Shown here in pieces: positions 45,214 through 55,109 of a stretch of DNA of 64,000 bases. Source of the DNA: Thiomonas sp. X19 (GTDB taxonomy: Bacteria > Pseudomonadota > Gammaproteobacteria > Burkholderiales > Burkholderiaceae_C); NCBI RefSeq assembly GCF_900089495.1, contig NZ_LT605203.1, positions 3,443,040 to 3,507,039 on the forward strand. Direction: 5' to 3'. The notes beneath the pieces are model-generated. The model had not been told where the DNA came from. It saw only the letters and a program-made list of their open reading frames with translations, and ran no database searches. Both the position numbers and the translations under genes were made by a program. Each line of letters begins with the position of its first letter. Position 1 is the first letter of the stretch.

Positions 45214-45702
45214 ATGAAACTGACATCCAACCTGGCCAGAAAGGCCAACCGTCGCCACATCGGATTCTTGGTTTGCTTCGCTGTTCTGAGCCTCGCGCCT
45301 CTGGCGCGTGCGCAACTGGCCGTCCTGCCGCAAACCACCTTGCAGGCTGGCATGCAGTTGATTCACGCCGAACTTGCCACGACGCCTGACCAGCGTGAAA
45401 CCGGCTTGATGTATCGGCGCGAACTGAGCGGCAACCACGGCATGCTGTTCATCTTTTCTGACGATCAGCCTGTGTGCATGTGGATGAAGAACACCTTCAT
45501 ACCGCTGTCAGTGGCGTTCATCGACGACCAAGGGCGAATCACCAATATTGCCGACATGAAGCCGCAGACGCTGGATAGCCATTGCGCGGTGCAAAACGTG
45601 CGTTTCGCACTCGAAATGCCGCTGGGCTGGTTTGCGCAGCGCGGCCTCAAACCCGGCTTCCAGCTTCGTGGCAAGCCCTTCGGGACCACCGCTGCACGCT
45701 GA
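45214..45702 (+). CDS. DUF192-family exported protein
   Basis: This 162-aa protein has a signal peptide (HIGFLVCFAVLSLAPLARAQ). The mature domain carries the DUF192 motifs: RETGLMYRRELSGNHGMLFIF, MWMKNTFIPLSVAFIDDQGRI and ALEMPLGWFAQRGLKPG. The family is a small beta-barrel whose role is not known; in this genome type it usually lies near icd. The ATG at 45214 is chosen because the signal peptide begins there; a long open stretch upstream is not coding. It is convergent with sodB. Confidence 0.9.
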   Translation: MKLTSNLARKANRRHIGFLVCFAVLSLAPLARAQLAVLPQTTLQAGMQLIHAELATTPDQRETGLMYRRELSGNHGMLFIFSDDQPVCMWMKNTFIPLSVAFIDDQGRITNIADMKPQTLDSHCAVQNVRFALEMPLGWFAQRGLKPGFQLRGKPFGTTAAR

Positions 45703-45820
45703 CCGCAAGCGCATCCGTCGCAACCTTGCATCATGCCATCCAGAGCCACCTCAAACCGCCGGACCATGCTCGGGCCGGAGATGGCCCCCTTGGGAGGAGA
45801 CCGGCGGCGTGATCCTGACT

Positions 45821-46405
45821 TCAGCCGAAGTTGCGCTCGGCAAAACTCCAGTTGGCGAGATGATCCAGGAAGGTCTTGACGAAGTCCGGCCGACGGTTGC
45901 GGAAATCCACATAGTAGGCATGCTCCCACACGTCCACGGTCAGCAGCGGCTTGTCGGCTGAAGTCAGCGGCGTGGCGGCATTGCTGGTGTTGACGATGTC
46001 CACCGAGCCATCGGCCTTTTTCACCAGCCAGGTCCAGCCCGAACCGAAGTTGCCCACGGCCGACTTGTGGAATGCCTCCTTGAATGCGGCGAAGCCACCC
46101 CACTTCTTGTTGATGGCGCCCTGCAACGCACCCCCGGGTTCACCACCACCCTTGGGGCTGAGGGAATGCCAGAAAAATGTGTGGTTCCAGATTTGGGCCG
46201 CGTTGTTGAACACGCCGCCGGCAGGCGCTTTGTGAATGATGTCGTCGAGACTCATGGCCTCAAACTCGGTGCCTTTGATGAGATTGTTCAGGTTCGTGAC
46301 ATAGGCCTGATGGTGTTTGCCGTGGTGATATTCCAGGGTTTCACGCGACATATGGGGCGCAAGCGCATCCAGGGCAAACGGCAGGGCGGGAAGTTGGTGT
46401 TCCAT
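45821..46405 (-). CDS. sodB: Iron superoxide dismutase
   Basis: This 194-aa enzyme has metal ligands H27 ([10 protein letters not shown]), H75 (QIWNHTFFW), D157 and H161 ([13 protein letters not shown]). The Gln in NNAAQIWNH and the Gly/Trp pattern favour the Fe rather than the Mn type. It converts superoxide to peroxide and oxygen in the cytoplasm. An IS1182 element ends only 48 bp upstream of the ATG, so the native promoter is probably displaced or rebuilt. Normally it would follow xseA directly. Confidence 0.97.
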   Translation of the reverse strand: MEHQLPALPFALDALAPHMSRETLEYHHGKHHQAYVTNLNNLIKGTEFEAMSLDDIIHKAPAGGVFNNAAQIWNHTFFWHSLSPKGGGEPGGALQGAINKKWGGFAAFKEAFHKSAVGNFGSGWTWLVKKADGSVDIVNTSNAATPLTSADKPLLTVDVWEHAYYVDFRNRRPDFVKTFLDHLANWSFAERNFG

Positions 46406-46449
46406 GGGATAGCCTTTCGAAGTTGGACTGCGAAGAACAGTTTTTTATT

Positions 46450-46453
46450 CTAG
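46450..46453. repeat. Target-site duplication, left copy (CTAG)
   Basis: CTAG stands just outside the left IS end, and the same four bases flank the right end at 48057-48060. Confidence 0.65.
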
Positions 46454-48056
46454 GAGACTGTCGGACTTTGCGGTCTTCCGGATGAAGACGCTATCCGAGA
46501 CAATTGCTGCTGCACAACCGAGAGCCCGAGCCGATGAGCCGCTTCGTCCCTGTTGACCGAGACACCGCATATCTGTTGCCACCGTCGGTGGACGAATGGC
46601 TGCCCACTGATCACTTGGCGCGCTTCGTGGTCGAAGTCATCGAGCAGCTTGATCTGGGCGATCTGGCCCGACAGTACGCAGGCCGGGGCTCGGCGGCGCA
46701 CCATCCGGCGGTGCTGCTGGGCCTGCTGATCTACGGCTACGCCAACGGCGTGCACTCCAGCCGCAAGATCGAGCGGGCGACCTACGACTCGGTGGCGTTC
46801 CGCTTTGTTGCGGCCAATACCCACCCCGATCACGACACGCTGGCGACGTTCCGCCGCCGCTTCTTGAAGGAGGTGGAGGCACTGTTCGTGCAGGTGCTGG
46901 TTCTGGCGCGCGAGATGAAGCTGCTCAAGCTCGGACACATCGCGCTGGATGGCACCAAGATCGACGCCAACGCCAGCAAGCACAAGGCCTTGTCGTGGGC
47001 TCATGCCAACAAGATCGAGGCGCAGCTGCGCCAGGAAGTACAAACGCTGCTGGCGCTGGCAGAGAACAGCGACCGCGCGACGGTACCCGACGGCATGGAT
47101 GTGCCGGCGGAGATCGCCCTGCGTGCAGATCGCTTGAGCGCAATCGCGCAGGCCAAGGCCAAGATCGAGCAGCGCGCCAGCGAACGCCATCAGGTCGAGC
47201 AGCAGGAGTACGAGGCCAAGACCGCCAAGCGCCAAGCCCAGCGCGAGGCGGGCAAGAAGCCGCGCGGCAAGGACCCTGAGCCGCCAGAGGCCGGCCCCCG
47301 GAGCAGCGATCAGGTCAACCTCACGGATGAAGAGTCGCGCATCATGCCCGTGTCGGGTGGGGGCTTCGAGCAAAGCTACAACGCACAAGCCGGCGTGGAC
47401 ATCGCGACGATGATGGTGATCACCCAGCATGTGAGCCAGGCATCCAACGACAAGCGCGAAGTTGTGCCTACGCTGCAGCAGATCCAAGCGTTACCCGCGG
47501 TGCTGGGCGAGGTGCACACGCTCATCACGGACAACGGCTTCTTCAGCCAAGCCAACGTGATCGCGTGCAACGACGCGGGTATCGAGCCGCTGCTGGCGCT
47601 CAAGCGGGAGTCGCATCACACGCCGGTGATGGGGCGCTTTGCACCCGATGTGCCCGAGCCCCAGACGACGGATCCGCTCGTGCAGATGGCACACCGCCTG
47701 GGCACGCAAGCAGGCCGAGCCCTGTACGGCCTGCGCAAGCAGACAGTGGAGCCGGTGTTCGGCATCATCAAGCAAGTGATGGGTTGGCGCCAGATGAGCA
47801 TGCGCGGGCTGGCCAAGGCACAAGGCGAATGGAGCTTGGTGACCATGGCTTGGAACATCAAGCGCATGCACGTCCTGCGAGCCGCGTGAGGGCAATAGTG
47901 CGCCCCGACCACGCCAAAACCGAGTCCCCAGGCCGCCCCATGTGCCCTCACAGTGTCTCGCCAACCATCGAGAGCGTTCGATCAGCGCGCCGCTGTCAAA
48001 AAAAACGCGTCGCACTGATCAATCGGATTCGCTCGGGTTCAAGTCCGACAGCCTCC
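46454..48056 (+). mobile_element. IS1182-family insertion sequence, 1603 bp
   Basis: The element has imperfect terminal inverted repeats: GAGACTGTCGGACTT at the left (46454-46468) and, reading inward on the other strand, GAGGCTGTCGGACTT at the right (48042-48056), 14 of 15 identical. It is flanked by CTAG. It contains one intact transposase gene and about 165 bp of non-coding DNA behind it. It separates xseA from sodB, an arrangement that is contiguous in related bacteria. The intact ends and gene suggest a recent and possibly active copy. Confidence 0.88.
46534..47889 (+). CDS. IS1182-family transposase
   Basis: This 451-aa DDE transposase opens MSRFVPVDRDTAYLLPPSVDEWLP, typical of the family. 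It has an N-terminal helical domain, the first catalytic Asp in HIALDGTKIDANASKH, the second in LITDNGFFS and the Glu near VEPVFGIIKQVMGWRQMSMRG. A Lys/Ala/Glu-rich insertion lies between. I start at the ATG at 46534 rather than an upstream start 10 codons earlier. Nothing is frameshifted. Confidence 0.95.
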   Translation: MSRFVPVDRDTAYLLPPSVDEWLPTDHLARFVVEVIEQLDLGDLARQYAGRGSAAHHPAVLLGLLIYGYANGVHSSRKIERATYDSVAFRFVAANTHPDHDTLATFRRRFLKEVEALFVQVLVLAREMKLLKLGHIALDGTKIDANASKHKALSWAHANKIEAQLRQEVQTLLALAENSDRATVPDGMDVPAEIALRADRLSAIAQAKAKIEQRASERHQVEQQEYEAKTAKRQAQREAGKKPRGKDPEPPEAGPRSSDQVNLTDEESRIMPVSGGGFEQSYNAQAGVDIATMMVITQHVSQASNDKREVVPTLQQIQALPAVLGEVHTLITDNGFFSQANVIACNDAGIEPLLALKRESHHTPVMGRFAPDVPEPQTTDPLVQMAHRLGTQAGRALYGLRKQTVEPVFGIIKQVMGWRQMSMRGLAKAQGEWSLVTMAWNIKRMHVLRAA

Positions 48057-48060
48057 TAGG
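48057..48060. repeat. Target-site duplication, right copy (CTAG)
   Basis: The second CTAG, immediately outside the right IS end; it matches 46450-46453. Confidence 0.65.
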
Positions 48061-48193
48061 AGTCTGCTGAATCGGAGAAGCTGCAAGGGCGTTGCCCCCA
48101 CACCCCCGAGGAGGTCAAGGAGTGGATGGGCTGCGCCACGCCTTCATGCAGGGGCTTCCTGCAACTTCGCCGTGCTGTTTGGCGCCAATCCCC

Positions 48194-49567
48194 TCAAGGG
48201 CTGGACAGGGGATGCTTGGCCGGCGTGACCGTGCCGAGGTCCATGGCCACGGCTGACTGGGCCGTGGCCAGCAACAGGCTCTGCCCACTGCGAATCTGTC
48301 GCGCATCGCGCAACAGGCTCCCGTCTTCATTCCAGGCCAGGCAATAACCGCGCTCCAAGGTGGCGGCAGGGTTGAGCAAAGCGATGCGCTGCTCCTGGCC
48401 CGCGAGTTTGCCGCGCGCCAGCGCCCAGTTTTGGCGTAGCGCCTGGTCATGGCGACTGCCCAAGGCCTCAAGCCGCGCGCGACGCTCAGCCCAGTGCTGT
48501 GCTGGAAGAACCTTCAGCTGACGCTCTCGCTGCGCCCAAGCGTTCATCTGCTCCTGCAGCAGGCGACGCAGACGATCTTGCAGGCGCGCTTGCAACCCGC
48601 GCAGGTGGAGCGCGGCTCCCTGCAACATGCGGCCCGGCTTGGGCAGGCGCAGATGCAGACGGTCCAGACGCTGCTGCTCACGCCCTTGCCAGTGCAGCAC
48701 GGCTTGCTGCAGGCGGCGCGCCAGTTGCAGCGCCTGCAAGCGCAGATCGGCCAGGGCGGGAGCGCACAACTCGGCGGCGGCTGTGGGGGTGGTGGCGCGA
48801 ACATCAGCGGCGAAATCAGCGATGGTGAAATCTGTTTCATGGCCCACGCCCGACACCACCGGCAGGCTGCATGCGTGCAGCGCGCGCGCCAGGGCCTCAT
48901 CATTGAAGGGCCAGAGATCTTCCATGGCACCGCCGCCACGCACCAACAACAACACATCCACCTCGGCGCGTTGTTCTGCAAGCTCCAGGGCTTGCACGAG
49001 TTCCGGCGCAGCCCCCACTCCCTGCACGCTGGCGGGGTAGATCACGACTCGAACCTGCGGGCTGCGGCGCTTGAGCGTGGCAAGAACATCCTGCAATGCA
49101 GCCGCTTGCCGCGACGTGACGATGCCGATCGCGCGTGGATGCGCGGGCAGGGGCTTTTTGCGCTCAGGGTCGAACAGACCCTCGGCCTGCAAACGCTCCT
49201 TGAGCCGGAGAAACTGCTCCAGCAATGCCCCTTGCCCGGCCTGGCGCATCGATTCCACGGTGAGCTGCAAGTCCCCGCGCGGCTCGTAAAGACCAACCAC
49301 CGCGCGGATTTCGACCTGCTGGCCATCGCGCGGATCGAAGTCCAGCAGATACGCGCGCTGGCGGAACATGACACAGCGCAATTGCGCCGAAGCGTCGCGC
49401 AGGGCAAAGTAGCAATGCCCGCTTGCCGCGCGCATGAAACTGCTGACCTCACCCACGACCGTGACCACACCGAAGCGTGCCGACAAGGTGTCGGTCAAGG
49501 CCCGCGCCAGACGGCCGACGCTCCAGGCTTGCGTCGCCTGCCGCTCGCTCCCGCGCTCAACGGGCAT
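48194..49567 (-). CDS. xseA: Exonuclease VII large subunit
   Basis: This protein of about 457 aa degrades single-stranded DNA with XseB. The N-terminal OB-fold includes SVGRLARALTDTL and VGEVSSFMRAASGHCYFALRD. The catalytic core shows RAIGIVTSRQAAALQDVL, VRGGGAMEDLWPFNDEALARAL, SGVGHETDFTIADFAADVRATTPTAAAE; a long coiled coil follows and a short C-terminal LERGYCLAW segment. The ATG at 49567 is preferred over a GTG at 49612. xseB is not in the window. The IS insertion is 133 bp after its stop. Confidence 0.96.
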   Translation of the reverse strand: MPVERGSERQATQAWSVGRLARALTDTLSARFGVVTVVGEVSSFMRAASGHCYFALRDASAQLRCVMFRQRAYLLDFDPRDGQQVEIRAVVGLYEPRGDLQLTVESMRQAGQGALLEQFLRLKERLQAEGLFDPERKKPLPAHPRAIGIVTSRQAAALQDVLATLKRRSPQVRVVIYPASVQGVGAAPELVQALELAEQRAEVDVLLLVRGGGAMEDLWPFNDEALARALHACSLPVVSGVGHETDFTIADFAADVRATTPTAAAELCAPALADLRLQALQLARRLQQAVLHWQGREQQRLDRLHLRLPKPGRMLQGAALHLRGLQARLQDRLRRLLQEQMNAWAQRERQLKVLPAQHWAERRARLEALGSRHDQALRQNWALARGKLAGQEQRIALLNPAATLERGYCLAWNEDGSLLRDARQIRSGQSLLLATAQSAVAMDLGTVTPAKHPLSSP

Positions 49568-50005
49568 GCTGCCGACTCCGGCGAGCCCGTTCCCGCAACG
49601 CAAGCTGTCCACAAACGCCGAGGAATAGCCCTGCTGCCTGCAAACGAACGCCAGGAACGCGAAGATCCGATCTATCTCGTTGATTCATAATCAATTTTCT
49701 GTGTTCAAAAAACAGTCACATTAAATCCGAGCCTTGGAATTCAGTCGCCTACGCCAGCAAAATCGCAGTTGCGCACATTGTTATCCACAATTCTTTGGGA
49801 TAACCCCGCACCTGCCGGTGTCGCTTGCGCCTTGGGGTTGAGAACCCTGGGGCAACGCGCCATCCGGTTTTGGTGGAACGGGTGTTGGGCACATTTCACG
49901 CCGCCCAGCTTCCATGGCTCGGCCCCTGGTAGGCGTTGTTCCACCGTTTACCATGCTGGTCGTTGCCAGCCCCCCGAACCCCCTTCCAACACCGAGGTTT
50001 TCATC
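49568..50005. other. 438-bp non-coding region between xseA and exbB
   Basis: This holds the divergent promoters. AT-rich DNA at 49680-49735 includes TTGATTCATAATCAA, a near-palindrome. At 49780-49804 GTTATCC and GGATAAC form an inverted repeat 11 bp apart; the left arm overlaps TTATCCACA (49781-49789), identical to the consensus DnaA box. The remainder is GC-rich with no gene that I can support. Confidence 0.6.
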
Positions 50006-50641
50006 TTGCTCAGCATTGTTGAAGCCGCAGGCTGGCCCATCTGGCCGCTGATTGCCTGCTCCATCGCAGCCCTGGCCATCATCCTCGAACGGTTGTCTTC
50101 GTTGCGAAACGCCAAAGTGATTCCGCCACGCCTGCTGGAAGAGGCCATGGCGGTATCGGTAAGCTCCATTCCGTCCCCCGACACCATCGACAAACTCGAG
50201 CGCAATTCGCCGTTGGGCATGGTTCTGGCTGCTGGCTTTCGTGCCGTGCGCAGGCCGCATGCCACGGCGGAAAGCTTGCGCGAAGATCTGGAAAACAGCG
50301 GCCGCGCCGTGATGCACAGCCTGCAGCGCTACCTCAATGCCCTGGGCACCGTGGCCTCGTCCGCACCGTTGCTGGGGTTGCTCGGAACCGTGGTCGGCCT
50401 GATCGAGATTTTCGGCTCGCAAACCGGCGGCAGCACCAACCCGACGCTGCTGGCGCATGGCATCTCGGTGGCGCTTTACAACACGGCATTCGGGCTCATC
50501 ATTGCCGTGCCATCCCTCATGTTCTACCGCTACTTCCGTGGCCGGGTGGACGACTTCGGCATCGAACTGGAACAGGCCGCACGCAGGTTGGCCACGCATC
50601 TGCAGCCCCAACTCGAAGCCGCGGCGCGGACATCGCCCTGA
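50006..50641 (+). CDS. exbB: ExbB/TolQ/MotA-family proton channel subunit
   Basis: This 211-aa inner-membrane protein has one N-terminal helix (WPIWPLIACSIAALAIILERL) and two later ones (LGTVASSAPLLGLLGTVVGLIEIF and LYNTAFGLIIAVPSLMFYRYF), the TolQ/ExbB layout. With ExbD and TonB it energises outer-membrane receptors such as BtuB. No ATG fits the family start; a TTG at 50006 has GAGG 8 bases upstream and gives MLSIVEAAGWP. It is followed by exbD after 18 bp. No tonB gene is adjacent. The position ahead of lpxK is usual for this order. Confidence 0.9.
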   Translation: MLSIVEAAGWPIWPLIACSIAALAIILERLSSLRNAKVIPPRLLEEAMAVSVSSIPSPDTIDKLERNSPLGMVLAAGFRAVRRPHATAESLREDLENSGRAVMHSLQRYLNALGTVASSAPLLGLLGTVVGLIEIFGSQTGGSTNPTLLAHGISVALYNTAFGLIIAVPSLMFYRYFRGRVDDFGIELEQAARRLATHLQPQLEAAARTSP

Positions 50642-50659
50642 TGCCGGGCAGGAGCCTCC

Positions 50660-51079
50660 ATGAACTTCCAGCGCCCGCGGCCTGAAGAGCCGGAAATCAA
50701 CCTCATTCCATTGATCGACGTGCTGCTGGTGATCCTGATTTTTCTGATGATCACCACCACCTACTCGAAGTACACCGAGCTCAAGATCAACCTGCCCACG
50801 GCGAATGCGCCCAAAGCCGAGCACTACCCGCATGAGATCGTGGTTGCCGTCAGCAGCGACGGCACCTATGCCGTCAACCGTCATGTCCTCCCCAGCCGCA
50901 GCGTGGCGGATCTGGCCAGCTCGCTGACGCAGGCGGCCAAGGGCAATGCCAACACCATGGTCGTGATCAGTGCCGACGCGCAAAGCACCCAGCAGTCCGT
51001 CATCAACGTCATGGAAGCCGCGCGCGTGGCCGGCCTGAGCCAGCTCACGTTCGCCACCCAACGTTCGCCAGGCTCGTGA
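50660..51079 (+). CDS. exbD: ExbD/TolR-family biopolymer transport protein
   Basis: This 139-aa protein has one N-terminal membrane helix with the essential Asp (EINLIPLIDVLLVILIFLMITTTY) and a periplasmic domain (VAVSSDGTYAVNR, VVISADAQSTQQSVINVMEAARVAGLSQLTFAT). It forms the peptidoglycan-contacting plug of the ExbB channel. It is 18 bp after exbB, and the lpxK start overlaps its stop (GTGA). Confidence 0.95.
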   Translation: MNFQRPRPEEPEINLIPLIDVLLVILIFLMITTTYSKYTELKINLPTANAPKAEHYPHEIVVAVSSDGTYAVNRHVLPSRSVADLASSLTQAAKGNANTMVVISADAQSTQQSVINVMEAARVAGLSQLTFATQRSPGS

Positions 51080-52164
51080 TTCCTCAGCGGCCTTCAGCCC
51101 GCACCGCGGGGCAAGCTGCCTCGGGCTGGCCGGCCTGGTGGCTGCAGCGCCGCTGGCAAGCCTGGCTGCTGCTTCCCCTCTCCGGGTTGTTTGGCGCCTT
51201 GGCCGCGCTGCGGCGGCTGGCTTATCAACACGGCTGGAGGCAGGCCTGGCGCGCCCCGCTGCCCGTCATCGTGGTGGGTAACGTGACCGTCGGTGGAACT
51301 GGTAAGACACCGCTGGTGCTGGCCATCGCGCAGCACCTGAGCCGCTTGGGCTGGAAGCCCGGCATCGTCTCGCGCGGCCACGGCCGCGAGGACATGGGAC
51401 ATGAACCGCTGCAAGTCGAGCCGGATGCCGACCCGGCCACAACCGGCGACGAACCCTTGCTGCTGCGCCGGCTCGCGGCCTGCCCGGTCTGGGTTGGACG
51501 CCGTCGGGAAGCGGCGGCACAAGCCCTGCTGCGCGCCCACCCCGAGGTGGACGTCCTGCTCAGTGACGACGGCCTGCAGCATCTGGCGCTGGCGCGTGAC
51601 GTCGAGCTGGTGGTGACGGATCTGCGCGGCCCTGGCAACGGTTGGCTGTTGCCAGCCGGCCCCTTGCGCGAACCCTGGAATCGCCCGCGCGACGCCACGC
51701 TTGGCCCATCTTCCAGCCTCGCCAGCCTGGCCAGCGCCTCACTTGCCACGCCCTGCTTCGTCTTCGATCGCAAGCTCGGCATGGTGCGCCAGCTTGCCAC
51801 TGGCGAGCGACTCAGTCTGAACGCCTTCCTGTTGCGCCATGCCGGGCAAGCCCTGGCAGCTGCGGCCGGCATCGGCCACCCAGAACAGTTTTTCGACATG
51901 CTGCGCTTGGCGGGCGCGACCTTGCCGACCACGCTGGCGTTGCCCGACCACCACAGCTTCGACACCGATCCGTTCCGTCAGATCGAGGCTGCAGCCCTAC
52001 TCATCACGGAAAAGGACGCCCTAAAATGCAAGCCTTCGTTCTCCCGCCTGGACCGGCTCTGGGCAGTCGAACTGCTGCTTGAAGTCGACCCTGCTTTTTT
52101 CCCCTGGCTGCTTGCGCGATTGCCCGCGCGTCCGGATCGCCCCCATGGATTCACGCCTGCTTGA
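51076..52164 (+). CDS. lpxK: Tetraacyldisaccharide 4'-kinase
   Basis: This 362-aa kinase phosphorylates lipid A disaccharide at the 4' position at the inner membrane. It has an N-terminal membrane-associating segment ([21 protein letters not shown]), Walker [13 protein letters not shown], and the LpxK signature [41 protein letters not shown] follows. It starts with a GTG that overlaps the exbD stop, indicating translational coupling. The downstream UPF0434 frame overlaps its last codons by 20 bp. Confidence 0.96.
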   Translation: MIPQRPSARTAGQAASGWPAWWLQRRWQAWLLLPLSGLFGALAALRRLAYQHGWRQAWRAPLPVIVVGNVTVGGTGKTPLVLAIAQHLSRLGWKPGIVSRGHGREDMGHEPLQVEPDADPATTGDEPLLLRRLAACPVWVGRRREAAAQALLRAHPEVDVLLSDDGLQHLALARDVELVVTDLRGPGNGWLLPAGPLREPWNRPRDATLGPSSSLASLASASLATPCFVFDRKLGMVRQLATGERLSLNAFLLRHAGQALAAAAGIGHPEQFFDMLRLAGATLPTTLALPDHHSFDTDPFRQIEAAALLITEKDALKCKPSFSRLDRLWAVELLLEVDPAFFPWLLARLPARPDRPHGFTPA

Positions 52165-52384
52165 CCTCCTGGTTTGCCCTGTCTGCAAGGGACCGCTGAA
52201 CTACGACCGACCCGCACAGGAATTGATTTGCCCGCGTGACCGGCTGGCCTTCCCGGTGCGCGACGGCATCCCGGTGATGCTGGTTGAGCAGGCACGCGAC
52301 CAGGATCTCAGCCGCGACAGTCCGGCCAACAGCAGCCCACCCGCCTCTCCCCCGGGCGAGCCGACGCAGAGCCGCGGCGCATGA
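52145..52384 (+). CDS. UPF0434/Trm112-like zinc-finger protein
   Basis: This 79-aa protein opens [20 protein letters not shown] with the CPxCK zinc-site, and then [26 protein letters not shown], the Trm112-like fold. It has an extra Pro/Ser-rich tail of about 25 residues. Bacterial members stand between lpxK and kdsB in many genomes; the function is not known, although eukaryotic Trm112 activates methyltransferases. It overlaps lpxK by 20 bp and kdsB by 4 bp. Confidence 0.93.
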   Translation: MDSRLLDLLVCPVCKGPLNYDRPAQELICPRDRLAFPVRDGIPVMLVEQARDQDLSRDSPANSSPPASPPGEPTQSRGA

Positions 52385-53187
52385 CCGCCCTGGACTTCAC
52401 CGTTCTCATCCCCGCGCGCCGCGCTTCAACCCGCCTGCCCGACAAGCCGCTCGCCGACATCGCCGGCCTGCCCATGGTGGTGCACGTTGCCCAGCGGGCG
52501 CAGCGCAGCGGTGCAAGCCGCGTGGCCGTCGCCACGGACGATGCGCAGATTGCAGCCATCTGCGCCAGCCACGGCATCGAGGCGCTGCTCACCCGCGCCG
52601 ACCACGCCAGCGGCACCGACCGCATCGCCGAAGCGGCCCGTCAACTCCACCTGCCCGCGGCCGCCATCATGGTCAACGTGCAGGGCGACGAGCCGCTGAT
52701 CGACCCTGCCCTCATCCGCGCCTGCGCACAATGCCTCGCCGATGACGCGCAAGCCGCCATCGCAACGGCGGCGCATCCCATTCACGACGCGGCCGATGCG
52801 TTCAATCCGAATGTGGTCAAGGTCGTGCTCGACGCTCGCGATCATGCACTGCTGTTCTCGCGCGCCCCCATTCCCTGGCACCGTGATGCCTTCGCAACCG
52901 GCGGCACGCGCACGCCTTGGGCAACGTCGGCTGCGCTCCCCAGCCTGCCGCCAGGACTTCCCGTCCTGCGGCATGTCGGCCTCTACGCCTACCGCATGCA
53001 AGCCCTGCAAGAATTTGCCGCCTTGCCCCCCTGCCCACTGGAGCAGGCCGAGGCCCTGGAACAGCTGCGCGCACTCTGGCATGGCTGGTGCATCGCGGTG
53101 CTGCGCGTGGACTCGGCACCGGCGCCCGGAGTCGACACACCGGAAGATCTGGCCCGCGTACGCCGGCTGATGCAGGCTTGGCCCTAG
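52381..53187 (+). CDS. kdsB: 3-deoxy-manno-octulosonate cytidylyltransferase
   Basis: This 268-aa enzyme makes CMP-Kdo for lipopolysaccharide. Family motifs are [55 protein letters not shown] and [17 protein letters not shown]. The ATG overlaps the UPF0434 stop by 4 bp. The product is the last gene of the exbB-exbD-lpxK-UPF0434-kdsB unit. Confidence 0.97.
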   Translation: MTALDFTVLIPARRASTRLPDKPLADIAGLPMVVHVAQRAQRSGASRVAVATDDAQIAAICASHGIEALLTRADHASGTDRIAEAARQLHLPAAAIMVNVQGDEPLIDPALIRACAQCLADDAQAAIATAAHPIHDAADAFNPNVVKVVLDARDHALLFSRAPIPWHRDAFATGGTRTPWATSAALPSLPPGLPVLRHVGLYAYRMQALQEFAALPPCPLEQAEALEQLRALWHGWCIAVLRVDSAPAPGVDTPEDLARVRRLMQAWP

Positions 53188-53220
53188 CGCCTTCGGTCGA
53201 GACGTCGAGATCAACGGCTC

Positions 53221-53255
53221 TCAAGGAAACGCAGGGCCGCCCCAAGTTTCCTTGA
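53221..53255 (+). repeat. Inverted repeat after kdsB
   Basis: TCAAGGAAAC (53221-53230) and GTTTCCTTGA (53246-53255) form a perfect 10-bp stem with a 15-nt loop 33 bp after kdsB. There is no T-run; it may be a transcript-end hairpin. The remaining 262-bp gap has a GC-rich stretch and a possible adk -10 box TATTCT at 53394-53399. Confidence 0.5.
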
Positions 53256-53401
53256 CCCCCACGGGGGGCGGGCCGGCGAGCCGACCCTGGGGGCGCTCGA
53301 TAGGCGCCGAAAGCTTGAAATCGTGCGTGATCAGGCGGCACGATGCGATGCGAACCCGGCCCGAGACGTCAGCCTGTTGTTGGGCTCGCGTGCTATTCTG
53401 A

Positions 53402-54268
<867 letters not shown>

Positions 54269-54300
54269 GAGCCAAAACGAGCGACTGGAAACCTAGAGCC

Positions 54301-55059
54301 ATGCACATCGCCCAACAAGCTTTCATCGTCACCGGCGGCGCCTCGGGCCTGGGCGCTGCCACCGCACGTCGTCTGGCTGCTGCCGGCGGCAAGGTGTTGA
54401 TCGCCGATGTGCAAGATGAAGCCGGCCAGGCCGTCGCGCAAGAACTCGGCGGGCGCTATGTGCACTGCGACGTGACCCGTGAGGCCGATGCGCAAACTGC
54501 CGTGGCCCAGGCGCTGGAACTCGGTCCCCTGCGCGGACTGGTCAACTGCGCGGGGATCGCCCCCGCAACGCGCACATTGGGCAAGGAAGGCCCGCACCCG
54601 CTGGACTCGTTTGCCCGCGCGGTGAACGTCAATCTCATCGGCAGTTTCAACATGGCTCGCCTCGCGGCGGCCGCCATGGCGAAACAGGAGGCGCTGGCCG
54701 ACGGCGAGCGCGGCGTCATCGTCCACACCGCGTCGGTTGCGGCCTACGACGGCCAGATCGGCCAAACGGCCTACGCGGCCTCCAAGGCCGGCATCGTCGG
54801 CATGACCCTGCCGATGGCACGCGACCTGGCGCGCGATGGCATTCGCGTCATGACCATCGCCCCCGGCATTTTCGAGACGCCCATGCTCATGGGCATGCCC
54901 GAAGCGGTGCGCCTCGCCCTCGGCGCAGCCGTGCCTTTTCCTTCTCGACTCGGGCGACCCGATGAATTCGCCCAACTGGTCGAGGCCATCGTCACCAACC
55001 CCATGCTCAACGGCGAAACCATCCGCCTGGATGGCGCCATCCGCATGCAGCCGAAGTAG
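54301..55059 (+). CDS. Short-chain dehydrogenase, 3-hydroxyacyl-CoA dehydrogenase type-2 like
   Basis: This 252-aa Rossmann-fold oxidoreductase has the NAD site [15 protein letters not shown] (TGxxxGxG), NCAGIAPA, the catalytic Ser in [11 protein letters not shown] and Tyr-x-x-x-Lys in TAYAASKAG. The ending [13 protein letters not shown] and [17 protein letters not shown] match the HSD17B10/FabG-like 3-hydroxyacyl-CoA dehydrogenases used in fatty-acid or branched-chain degradation. The start is the ATG at 54301 where the family begins. The precise substrate is not known. Confidence 0.9.
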   Translation: MHIAQQAFIVTGGASGLGAATARRLAAAGGKVLIADVQDEAGQAVAQELGGRYVHCDVTREADAQTAVAQALELGPLRGLVNCAGIAPATRTLGKEGPHPLDSFARAVNVNLIGSFNMARLAAAAMAKQEALADGERGVIVHTASVAAYDGQIGQTAYAASKAGIVGMTLPMARDLARDGIRVMTIAPGIFETPMLMGMPEAVRLALGAAVPFPSRLGRPDEFAQLVEAIVTNPMLNGETIRLDGAIRMQPK

Positions 55060-55109
55060 GCAGAGACATTGCACGCCGGTCTCGGCCGGCGGCCCACCCG
55101 CTATCGGCC

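Noticed and set aside
49780..49804. Replication origin
   Set aside because: Only one DnaA box, no AT-rich 13-mers and no dnaA/gidA neighbours.
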